Positions 12,244 through 24,275 of a stretch of DNA of 64,000 bases are shown here, piece after piece. Below the pieces are notes generated by a model. The model searched no databases. It was not told the origin of the DNA and saw nothing but the letters and a program-made list of their open reading frames with translations. The position numbers were made by a program, and so were the translations under genes. Every line of letters begins with the position of its first letter. The first letter of the stretch is position 1. Source of the stretch: Gorsachius magnificus (Eukaryota > Chordata > Aves > Pelecaniformes > Ardeidae); the NCBI GenBank assembly GCA_034008185.1, contig CM067082.1:125303988-125367987 (forward strand), read 5' to 3'.

Positions 12244-15200
12244 GTTTAGGACTTTGAGATGAGTCTGTCTGAAGTATCTTTAGGAGTCTCTGAGAAATGA
12301 AGTCTCCTATTAAATGTGAAATGTAAATGTGTTAATTTTGGCTGTTTGTCTCTGGCGTGAGACATTTCATAACAACACAATTCTTTGCAACACAACCTGG
12401 ATGTGTGCAATTCCAAGTGTGTTTCTCAAAGTATTAATGATACTAGCACTATAATGAATGTCTATACTCTAAGAGTAGGCAGAGACAATACTCTGAAGAC
12501 CTTCCTGCAGTTTAGTCTGTACTTCTTTGTCTTAGTGCCCAGAAAATCAATGCAGCTATTTTGATTTATATACACTGTCTCTGACCTAAAATATTTTAAG
12601 TGTGGATGGAAATGACCTTGATCCTTGCAATTTATAATATACAGATTTATTAGACAGAAATTTAAGCAGGATTTCAAGTGTTGATTTCTATGGGTATGAT
12701 AACTTTTAACTTCAAAAATCAAAAAGGGAGGGGAGCTTTCAGCGTCAAGGTTCCCTCTTTGTTTGAGAGACCAAGCATGAATCAGAGAACTTTATCTCTT
12801 CTTTGTGTATATGGGGAGACCAAGAACACAACTCATTTAGGGGGGTGATGGGGATGTCTCATGTCAGACAGTGGAATGCCCGCCCACACACACACTGTGA
12901 AATTATAACATTAAAGATTAATTTACATGAAAGGCATTTTAAATATGCAGTGTTTATACTGTATCTAGTCATCTCATCACATCACATTCATGACTACGGG
13001 TCCAAGCAGTGCTAAACGGTTATTTTTAGCAAGCAGCTGACAATGACTCATGAATTCGGAGGGAATTCTAGCAGTGGAGCACAAAGGAGGACATTGCTAA
13101 TCTTCATGTGTTCCCACAGATAAACTCAACATCTTGCACAGTGATAGACTGCATACAAGGATGCCTCATACCCGGGTGCTGAGGTGGTTTTCCTGCAAAA
13201 CAAAGACTGGTTAAAACACTATGCAGAACCTTAAAAATCAAAGGCCTCTGGCTTTGTAAGTCCACTTTTCAGCCTGATTTTGAAGTTTTCATTTTCAATG
13301 CCAGACAGGTTCAAAAAGAATGTCTGTTTTTATTTCAGCTGGGCTAATCCATACATAACATCCTTTCCCACTGTTTACTAGACTGCAGCTATCAAATGAA
13401 GATATGATGTCTGTGTTTGGGTTAGTTGGTTTAAATTCTAATGACCATGATGTAATCACTATAATCAAGCAAAGCTTGTCTGTCTTTGGATTTGGGTCTC
13501 TTTGCCATAGGCCCAATGTTTGTAGCTTTGTCATTAAACTAACCACAATGCTGCCTAATTTTCAATTAGCAGTGAGCTTACTATACAAAGTTGTGTAGCC
13601 CTAATTTAAAGCTTGCTTCACAAGGTTCTTTGTTCTTTTTTAACAGTTTGCTAATATTTAGATAAGCAACCTCAATTTGCAGTAGATGCTGTTAGATTGA
13701 ACTTTCCCTGGGTTTTTTTGGAGATCACCACGAGATTTTTTCCCAAAAGCACTCATTAACTCTCTTCACAACCAGTGCAGGCAAGATTTTTGGGTAGAGT
13801 TACTCAGGAAGAGCTTAATTTGAATCAGTGATGAAAATGTCTAAGAAAAAATAAATGAAATTAAGCTCTTTTAATGCCCCAGTTACTCTGTGTATTTACC
13901 TGTGTTTAGGAAAAATATTAGATTGCATATGTCATGCTTGTATTAGGACAAAATATGGGAACTCTGGATAAATTGCATTTCTGCAGTTCTGAAGGGAAAA
14001 GAAAGAAACAGGATTCAGATTATTGCTTTGTTTAGCTCCATTTGCCTTCATCTCCTGTCTGTCTGAACGTTTGGTTCCTTACCTTTGAAAGTAAAATGTC
14101 TGTGTTTTTTACATCGTTTTTGTGTAGTTGGTAAAATTGGGGGGGATAAAAAAGCTCATTTAACACAACTTTTACACCATTCCCTGCAAATTTCACTGGG
14201 TTTTAGTGAAAAAAAAAGAACTGATCAGAGAAAAGTGACACAAATGTTCAATATATGAAGACTTAATCTAAGAAAATATTAACAACTAAATGCACGTGGT
14301 TTAACAGAACTGCACTTACAAGAAGAGCTTAAAAATAACTAAAGAAGAAAAGACTGAGGAAGGAAAATGTCCCATTTGCAATGCACATAGATGCAATAAG
14401 CACTAATTAGGTAGGAGTAAGATATGAGTAGGGTCATCATTAGTGTAAGGCTGGGCCAAGATATGTTGAACTGAAGTGTAAAGAGCTCTTCTTGTTGCAC
14501 CTGCTATGGCAAAACAGCCTTCTCTAAGCTTTCTTTTCTGATTTTGAGACTACTTAAACTCCAAGGCCTATACTGCAGAACCAAATAAAATCTTTGCACA
14601 GACAGGCAGGCACTTACCCAGCTCTGCATACGTAGTGATGGAAAAGGGCAGAAGAAACTAAACTAAACTGAAAGGAATAAAAAAGCAGAAGGCACTTGCC
14701 TGGAGTCAGGTTCTGTCCATTAACACAGAGCAGCCATGACTCACTGGGCACTTCTGAACTGCAACTCCCAACGAACGGAGGTTCTGTAATGTCCCCAAGG
14801 GCCATACTGAACTTGTCACTGACTTCTCTATTTCCAGGCCCAGAGCACAGTGTGAAGCTACCAGCCAGCCAGCCAACAAAGAAAGCCTGCCTTCCAGATT
14901 TCCCCATGCCCAGATCACACTGAAAATGCCCCAGCCCAGCCAGCAGTAAGTCACTCATTCCTGGTCCTCCCATCTGGAAAGCAGTGAGCATAGATGCTTT
15001 GCAGGCTAGCCAAATTTGAAGCGGCTGCTCTAGCTGAAAAAAAAACTTTCCAAGCTGTCCAAACCCTTCTGAAATCATGAGGCTAACTTCTCTGACTATC
15101 TTAATCCTGATTTTCTAGAGTTTCCAGAGACCCAGGGGATGATCACAGATATTTATGATCTCCCCCATGTAATGCAGGAGCAGAGCTGGCTGCACATCAG

Positions 15201-18200
15201 CTAACTCCTCTCAGTTTAAGTGTTGCTTCCCGCATACTGGATTATGTTAAATTCTGTCCCGCTGGCACATTCCCAAAACCTCTTACCCCATGGCATGTGC
15301 CAATGTTTTATTTCTTACCTCCTGTCATGCCCTTTTTGCTGGGCCATCTTGGAACTGATCACACCTCATTTTACCCACCTAAAAGTTAGCTGTCACATCA
15401 GATGATCTCTCGGGTCCCCCTATAATCCTTTAGAGTAAGTAGACACATAAGAATGGGGATTTATCCCACACGTCTTCAAACACCTTTCTTAAAATGGGAC
15501 AAATTGTTCTCAGGAGGTGTTTATTACTCTCCACCAGCTATCAGAGAAGCCTGGATGACTAATTTAGACTAGCTGCCAAAATTTTAAGGAACAAAATTAG
15601 AAGATAAGGATCCAGCTCTGATCAAGGGTTGAGGAGCAAACAGCAAAGCAGCTGAAACTCTGTATACTCTGTCATGTAACCAAACAAACAGACCGACCAG
15701 CTGACAACTTCTGGCCCCAAAAGCTGCCAATTGGTTGTTGTCACAGTTTTAGAGAAAGAGAAATAATGCACAGTGGCTAAGTGCCTGAGACAAGAGTAAT
15801 AGGCAGCAAGAGTAATGGAAAGGAGTGGGAATTTGCCTTGCTTACCATGAGGATGGTAGCAATTGAAAGAGTTACTACTTGACTGAGTTTGGAGGTTCGG
15901 GAAGTACTGGAAGCATTAGCAGACTACTTCTGTGCCATGTAAATCTTCAGAACCTGAACCATTCTTCAGGTTACATGCCTGAAATGTAACCTCTGACATT
16001 TTGCAGATAAGGATATCTTTAAGAAGTAATTTCATGTTTTGCAAAATACATATATGTATACATCTATTTCAATGTATAAAAGACACATAACTATTTGCAG
16101 CATATCAGTCTCTTTTAAAATTTAGTTTACTGATTACCTACCAATCTACCTGTCCTGAGAGAGTATGATAGCTTGGTTGTACCACCTCTGAGGACATAGG
16201 TATGCCCCTTTTGGAACAGAGCAGTGTTTGGCACGATCCCAAGCTCAAGTAACCCGTCCCGGTCACCTCCCAGGGAGGCAGGAAGGATCTCGCTCTAGGC
16301 AGGTATGGAACCACTGGCTCATAAAGGATGATGAGGTGTTTTTCATTTCTTACCTTAACACCTGTTAATTAGAGCTAAACTTATCTCTGCTGCAGTCTCA
16401 CCGGTTTCCCTCTGCCAGCCCTCATGAGGCACGACCTCTTGCTGCTGCTGCAGCTTCTAGAGATTCATGAATGTTTTTATTCTTCCAGCTCCATGAGTCC
16501 GAGTGCTAACCTGAGTAGCCTTCCAAGAAAATTAAATAATTTAACGGGAATGATGTAATGCTGTGTAAGTGTGTTCAGGCTCTTACATGCCAGTGTCCTG
16601 CAAAAGCCTTTCCTCCCAAAGAATAAATTATAGATGATGAAGTCTGCTGCAAACCACCCACCCACACTCAGTCTTTCTCTCCTCCCCCACACCTACTTGT
16701 CAACAAAATGGATCAGAAAATAGCCCGTGTTTTCATTGCTTCAGTCAACAACAGTGTCTGCATTACTACTATGCATTTGAAAAGTAAAGGACATTGCAAG
16801 CAGAAAAACACAGAACTTCTAAGGCCAAATATTTGTACATTGCTTTAGGGTTATTTTTACCTATAAAATGGCATGCTAAATGTGGTTTACTTAACATGTT
16901 TTACTCAAACTTCATTCACCTATAGACATCTGTGTTATATGGCACAGTATAATTGTAAGCAAAATCAAGATGAGGAAGTGGAACATATTCATTCATGCTA
17001 AGTCTTTTTTTTTTTTTAGAAGAAGCAAGGAAATACTTACAATTTTTCTCAGTATTAGAGCCAACAGTTTAAAAAAAACCAAAACATACAGATGTTGAAA
17101 CAAAAACTGTGATGTTTATGAAGAATAGTAACTATCGAAATAAGGTAAAAATAGAAGAAAGCAATGTTTAAAACTTTTGCTGGTTCTTATTTTAGAAGAT
17201 GATTACACAAAGCAAACCTAAAGAGTGGGATAGGATTTCACATTTTATTGGCATTTGGGGAAACTTTATACTCTGTCTCTGGAAAATCAGAAAGGGAAGT
17301 GGTTGCAAGGAATCCACATAATAATGTATGGGAAAGCTAGCTAAAATTTACAAGGGAGTGGACGGTGCTGGTAAATCAAAAGGTTGCCAGATCACATGGT
17401 TCACAATTAATAGTAGTGGGGTGTTCCACCAGCAAGCAGTTTCTCCATTTTCTTTTCCTTTATTACCATTTTATTCCCACTAAGCCACTAAATTATTTTA
17501 CTTAACTATTGGTGCAAAATACATGTTATTAGTAAAAACATATCAGGTATATAATGAGAAGCAAATAAGCCTATTGCAGTTTCATAAAAAGCCAAGAAAG
17601 TTCCAAACTGTAGCGTGTTTTGTTTTTTTCTTGCTGAGAAATAAGATTTTATAGCCAAATGTTATGAGAACCAAGTATTCACAAGAACCAGAGTTTCAAT
17701 GCTCAGTTTCGAGGCTCATTTTTACCTATATAGTACAATCTTGCAGTCTGTGCTCTTGACTTGGTGCCCATTCTCCAGCTATAGTCCCAGAAAAGGATGT
17801 TTAGGGACAACTACTGACAAGATCTAACTAAAATCTGGAAATATTTTTGGTTGCATTCCAGAACACCAAATATCACAAATGTCACCCTTGTGTCCCACAA
17901 CATGATTCTTGAGGAACTGACCTAATCAGTATCATTAAACAAAACACACTGCCTTATAAAATGAAAAGGAATGCCAGCTGCCTATGTGATCCAAGTTCCC
18001 CAAATGGTTTTGTCCAAAAACAAAACTATTTTTATGCATTAATTCTGTCTTACATTTATTTATAGTATCAATATCCAAAGGATTTTTTAAGCAGAGAACC
18101 AGGTAAAGAGCACTTTGCAAAGATTGCTCTGTAGTACAGGAGGAGGAAACACTCAGAAGAAATTGGGTATCCCAGGAATCATCCTTAGAAACAGGCATCC

Positions 18201-21200
18201 TCCCCACAACTGGAATTTGTCTGTCAAGGGACTCAGTTTTACATGGTTCAGTGTCTTCTTATCGGCCACAGCTAGTGCACATTTATGGCTCCTTTGCCTT
18301 AATTTTAAGTAAACTGATGCTTTGTTAAATCCTAAATCTAATGCTCATACTGTATCACTGCAACCTCTTCTTGTCTGCCTGAAACTTAACCCTAACCTTA
18401 ACCTTATCCTCAGCAAAGTAACCTCAGCCAGTATCAGTTCTAAACCTAGACAGAGGGTCCCAAGATAATCAGGCAGAAATCTAGTCTGCCATCATGTTCC
18501 AGACCCAGCCTCAGTCATTGGACATTGCCAGTGAAAACATGATCCTTACTTCAAACTTAATCTTGACAATTTTGCACACCTCTGTGCATTAAACTGCAAA
18601 GGTGGATCCCACAAATCTAACTTAAGTATCAAATTCAAAAGTAATTAATTCTTTCAAGGTCAAGGACCTGTAACACACGGTCTATCATAAGTCCCAGGCT
18701 TTCACCTTAGTCCAGCACAGAGTTGCTTCCCAATTCCAGACCCAAACTGAAGCAGCTTCTCCCTGCCAGAATCATTATCAACCTTTTTCCATTGGTGTCT
18801 CTTTACCTAAGCTACAGCTTTGACCTCAGTCTTGACTGTGGCCACATCTCTTAGCTCAAGGGCTGTAGGCTAGTCTAACCAAGTGACTGCTGACAAGACT
18901 AGACCAAAAGTTTTTAATCTCCCTCCCTAGCCCCATCTCCCCTACCATCTCCAGTAATATTTTTACACCTGTTTCTCCTCCAACAGTTGTTAAACCTGGC
19001 AGTATGACTCCACAAACTCTTTGGGTCCGTGGCCCCACCTCTCATTCCTAATATTGGTGTTAACCAATATATACTGACAGCTTCAAACCTAACTCAAACA
19101 AGTTAATGCCTGCCAGTAGGGTCACCAAACTCAGATTTTGCTGGGTAATTTAGATCTAGGGTTTGGAATTAAATTATAGTCATGCTGACTGCTCTTGACC
19201 TTACATATATTACATACACAGTTAAAGTTGGCAGGAATGTACTGAGCTCGTGTGAAGGCTTGGTTTGGGCTTACACATGGACCAGTGAGGTATCTTGCTT
19301 CATAGGGAGCTGCCAGATTGATTTTGAAACTAGCACTGGAAAGAAACAAGGAACTAAGTTTTGATCTGACAGGACTGGGGAGAGACTAAAATCTGCAGTT
19401 TGGGTTAATTTTCTGGTTTTAGCCAGAAAGTCTGATCAACTAAATTTCTGTCCATTTAACATCTGAACTGGCGCTCGTAACCCACCTGCATAGGTACATG
19501 TCTGAGAAGTCCAGAATTGCCTTGGGGTAGAGTAGGTTAAGGATTAACCTATAGACCACATTAAGGGATATGGCATTTGTATTTGTAAGAATACTTCTTG
19601 GCATGCTGGGGAAACATTTAGTGAGGGCAAGCAGATTTCTCAGAGAGATAGCTGCAGAGACAGAAGGAACCTGTGTTCATTACTTCTTTTTGAGCCTTTC
19701 AAAACTTCCTCCAAGACAAGCTCTTAATCTTATCTCTCCAGGCAGATGTGATGCCAACTTTAATTCACCAACGCTTAAGAGATAAAACTGGAACACCTCA
19801 TACTTCTCCTGAGAAATACGTCTCACTTGTCTGCAGTGGAAGCAACAATGGGAACATTCATTTAAAACAAGTGCAAGAAAAGGAAGACCAAATTCAGAAG
19901 CTCTTCAGAAACCAAAGGAAACCAAATGTAGCCTTTCATTCCTAGGCTAGCCAGAAGTAGGCTTTTTCTAAGTGAATATTTTTTGTGTTTGCATCATCGC
20001 TTCTTCCGTAATAGGCTTTTGATTGACAGATGATTGCAGGAATATCCAAGAATATGACTGCTAACACACAGTTTTGTAATAGCAGGCTGCAATCAGAACC
20101 TAAGCTCAGCTTGAGTCATTGTTGTTTGTGAATGTAAGCCAGAAGCGCTGGAATCCTTATTTAAGAAGAACTGAAGATTTTGTGGCATCCTTCTGGCAAC
20201 AATAGCACATCAGAGGTATATCTTCAAGACCATGTTGGCAAACATGTTGCAACATTTGCGGTAACCACTTGACAATGGAAAACCTTAGGGTGAATTTTCA
20301 GCTCATAAATAAAACAAGAAGGGCTCATGCTTACATGATCATGGCTGTTGAACCTGGCCATCTGTATAATGTTCCCACTTGCAATGACATTCCTTAAGAT
20401 GAGCAGTCCATCATTACAAAGCAAACACATAATTATGGTTACAGATTTGTTTTGACAATATTTCCAACATTACTGCAACCTGTTCCAGAATGTCTTTATA
20501 TCAGCTGATCTCAGGCATTTCACAAGTGACATGTTTTCTAAACACATTCAGCGGCTACCTTATCTCAAAAATAAGGGTGGTCCAGTGTCATTTACCAGAA
20601 TTACTAGAAATTGATTTAAAACTGATTTTGTTATACACTAGCAGCAGTGTTAGTGGCTGACTTCCAATGGACGGAAGATTTCCAGTCTCAATCATTTTGT
20701 GAATACAGACAAATCTGTGAAAGGCTTTAATACGCTAATGCTGTCATTCAGAATTGTTCAGTGTACTCAATTCACTACTTGAATCACTAGAAAAAGAACA
20801 TGAATAATTAAGTTCAATATATAGAGAAACATAGCCTTTTGAAGTGCAATATTTTGTTGCCTTGTAGGAATAGGAATAGGACCTTTAAATTGCTCTGAGG
20901 GGAAAATTCCCATTCCCCATAAAACATAATACATAGTTCAGTTCTGGAATGAGAAAATGCATTTTAAAACATTATGAAGACCTTTATAAATTTATGACAT
21001 CATATGAATTCTTTATAATGACTTAACAGTAATTAAGACATATTTCAGTAGAAAAACAGCTTCAAGTACGTTTTTAGAGATGCTAACATATTTGCAAAGT
21101 ATTTTTTCTCCAGTGCAAGTGACATGTAGACAGTATTTGACAATGTGTTATGGTTTAAAGATCTTGTTGGTACTTGCTAAGGGTGAGTCAGTCCTGATTT

Positions 21201-22732
21201 TATTACCCATGAAGCCATTCCAGACTCTATCCCTTAGATTAATAATATTTAACTTCCATGTATTAGGATATGTATTTGCTATGCTATTTTCTCATTGGTA
21301 ATCTCTTGCTCTTTTCATTACATGTATGCACATCTATGTACAAGAAAGCTGCGCCTGGGAGATATGTGTATTTTATATAAATTTGTACATGTCTCTGTAC
21401 TCCCTTTCTTATATCTGAATATGTGTGTATTTAACACTCTGGGTTTCTTTTTTAAAGTTAGCTTTTAATATCAAAAACTGCAGTGCTAGGATATTAAATA
21501 TTTAAGACAGTCTAGAAGACCAGTGCTTGAAGATAATACACATGAATACAGGCTAGATAAATTAAAAGTCAGTGTGGTAGCCATTAGTAAATATTGGCTT
21601 TTTTATAGTAATCAGAAATGTGTCTGTTTTATTTTTAGTTGTGTCTGTTGTAATCTTACAGCTTCCATTCATGAACTTCTAGATTGTAACACTTCAGGTC
21701 ATTTCTTTATCACACAGTGGGCCTCCAAACTTATTTCCTGACATAAATTTCTTGGTGTATTCTTATTATTTTTTAATTAAGTAGCCTTAGCAGTCATCAA
21801 AGTTTTGGACAACAGTCCAGGGAGTGTGAAATTCCAAATTTAAGCCCCTCCCGGTGGAACCAGGAACTGTTTGCCAATTGTAATGGCATTTTTCATAATG
21901 GGGGATCATTTTTTTTCCAGCAGGAACTGAAGCTGCCAGCTCTGTTTAGATCTGATTGTAGCTTACAGCTAGTGATGTGGTTATATCAACTTGCCAAGTC
22001 ATCACTTGACCTTCTGTCCTTTTCCAAGGCAAATTCCAGCTTTTATTGTTAACAAGCTACTCTCCTTTAATTAAAGATGGCCTTGAAGGCAGCCTTTATG
22101 AAAGAAAGGGTTATCCATTTGACTGGCTGAAGTTTCTGCTAGTAAAATATATTTACTTATTGGCATCTTTCCTGAGGAGACTCACACTACTATTAAACTG
22201 ATATAAGCAGTGCTGCTAGGAATGTTATTGTTGAGAAAACACCACAATTTTAAATATCACATAGTTTGAACACTATTTTGTTCAAATCAAGCAACATTGA
22301 ATACTGGCCACCAGGGGTTTTTTTATGCTGTGTCTTTCAACTAGTCAAGAAGCAGTGATCTGGGATATGTCAAGGTCCTGGAATGGATCTTCACCTCCAC
22401 ACAAGTAGAAATTTACTTATTAACCTATTGCATACTCCTTTGCAAAATCCATTATTTAAAAAACATCTCAATAGATTACATCTATCATGAACTGATGAGT
22501 AAGGCTATGACTAGTGCATTAAACTCTGTCATTCGGATCATGCCATCTGGGAAGGCATGGGCCCTTCTAATAGAAAAAAAATAAGGTATTTTAAGGGCAT
22601 TTAATTTTAAATAATCCAATTTAAAACTCAAGACATGTTAAGACATTACAGATCTCTTTAAAGTAGAAAATAATATTGTTTTCATGCAGCATATCCTGAG
22701 ACAGACCTATCCCTTCCATATCTTTGCTGAAG
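12244..22732. other. Intergenic unique sequence, 10.5 kb
   Basis: The longest stretch without a recognised mobile element in the left half. No gene is supported; the longest frame is 154 codons on the minus strand at 14614-15078, without recognisable motifs. Notable local features are an interstitial telomere-like run at 18386-18406 inside a strand-asymmetric, G-poor zone (about 18340-19130), and a modest GC rise near 16200-16460. No RNA gene is recognised. Confidence 0.65.
18386..18406 (-). repeat. Degenerate telomere-like (CCCTAA)n run
   Basis: The + strand reads TTAACCCTAACC followed by TTAACCTTA, i.e. about three imperfect units of the complement of the vertebrate telomere repeat. It is too short and imperfect to prove a fusion or repair scar. 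Confidence 0.5.
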
Positions 22733-23298
22733 TGTCGTAGTTTAACCCCAGCCAGCAGCTCAGCACCATGCAGCCACTCGCTCACTCCTCTAATGGTGGG
22801 ATGGGGGAGAGAATCAGAAAGGTACAAGTGAGAAAGCTCATGGGTTGAGATAAAAGCAGTTTAACAGGTAAAGCAAAAGCCACGCATGCAAGCAAAGCAA
22901 ACCAAGGAATTCATTCACCACTTCCCATGGGCAGGCAGGTGCTCAGCCATCCCCAGGAAAGCAGGGCTCCATCACGTGTAACAGTTCCTTGGGAAGATGA
23001 ATGCCATCACTCCGAACGTCCCCCCCCTTCCTTCTTCTTCCCCCAGCATATATGCTGAGCATGACATCCTTGGTCTGGAATGCCCTTTGGCCAGCTGGGG
23101 GTGCTGGCTGTGCCCCCTCCCGCTTCTTGTGCTCCTGGAGAGCTGAGAGCTGAGAAGTCCTTGGCCTGTGTAAGTACTACCCAGCAACAACTAAAACATC
23201 AGTGTGTTATCAACATTCTTCTAGTACTAAATCCAAAATACAGCACTATACCAGCTACTAGGAAGAAAATTAACTCTTTCCCAGCTGAAACCAGGACA
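22733..23298 (+). mobile_element. Solo LTR (ERV type), TSD TGAAG
   Basis: The 566-bp element starts TGTCGTAGTTTAACCC and ends GAAACCAGGACA, so it has TG...CA termini and an imperfect terminal inverted repeat. It is flanked on both sides by the 5-bp direct repeat TGAAG (22728-22732 and 23299-23303), a target-site duplication that fixes the ends to the base. A 5-bp duplication fits ERVL-like or other 5-bp integrases. No internal retroviral sequence is present, so it is a solo LTR left by LTR-LTR recombination. A TATA-like GCATATATGC palindrome sits at 23047-23056. Orientation is provisional. Family relationship to 30313-30904 is clear at both ends; the middle differs. Confidence 0.88.
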
Positions 23299-24084
23299 TG
23301 AAGCCATTTGCTAGTTTATTCTTTGACACACAAGAATACAGTCAAGGGTTTCAGTCATTATATGGCTTCAGTCATGTCACCTGAGCTTATTGCTTCAGTT
23401 ACTAAAGCTGGAAACTATATAGTTATTATTTTGTACTTATCTCAGGAGAGCTTTATAAAAATTAATTTACTGTCTGTTGAGTTTTAAGAACATACAATCC
23501 CTTTATCATTTCACCTAAGTGGCAGATTCTTTGTTATTGTTGCTATTACAGAGTTGGCCCTTTATCAGCTGCTTTGATGACGCTGTTACTTCTGCATGCT
23601 CTGAATGATCTAGCTTTCCATGCTCATTGAAATGTTATAAGGGGTTATATACTAAATACAGACACAAGTCTTCTCTACAGCAAGACCATATAAAGAACTT
23701 TCTATTTTTCACCTTCTCTTGGCCATTTACTCCATTTCCTTTTGACAGTTTGCTACTCCTGCACACCTATGCAAACGTTTTTATATGTACATAGTAAACT
23801 GGATCATCTTATACTCCTGCTTTTTTAAACCCAGGTCATTTCCCGAATCCACCTTACAGTGCAGCTTCACAAGCCAATGAATTAGCAGAGGGTCAAATGG
23901 GCAGCAAACCAAGTGGTGGGAGGAGTGTGTGAGAAAGGATCAGAGAGGAAAGCTCTTCATCTGCAAGAGAAAATGCTAGTAGAGCTAAATCACAAGATTT
24001 AAAACTTTCCTTGTCAATCTGCAGGGGGGATGCTGTAATAGGATAACTGTTTGTACCTAGCTTGGTATGTATATAACTTTGAGG
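23299..24084. other. Intergenic unique sequence
   Basis: AT-rich DNA between the solo LTR and a CR1 fragment. I see no gene or repeat in it. Confidence 0.6.
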
Positions 24085-24275
24085 GTGACAGAGCACTGGA
24101 ACAGGCTGCCCAAGGGGGTTGCGGAGTCTCCTTCTTTGGAGATATTCAAAACCTGCCTGGACGATGTCCTGTGCAACCTGCTCTAGGTGAAGCTGCTTTA
24201 GCAGAGGGGTTGGACTGGATGATCACCCAAGGTCCCTTCCAACACTTGCCATTCTGTGATTCTGTGATTCTGTAT
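24085..24275 (+). mobile_element. CR1 LINE, short 3' end
   Basis: About 190 bp of CR1 3' end. It reads GCACTGGAACAGGCTGCCC (ORF2 C-terminus), then a 3' UTR with GGACTGGATGATCACC and GGTCCCTTCCAACAC, ending in ATTCTGTG octamers at 24251-24274. The ATTCTGTG tail variant and the different 3' UTR mark a different CR1 subfamily from the copies at 3259 and 54785. Confidence 0.93.

Noticed and set aside
14614..15078. 154-codon minus-strand frame with overlapping frames on both strands
   Set aside because: Local GC rise explains the open frames; no recognisable domain.
18386..18406. Interstitial telomere indicating a chromosome fusion
   Set aside because: Only about three imperfect units; such short runs occur by chance or as repair scars.
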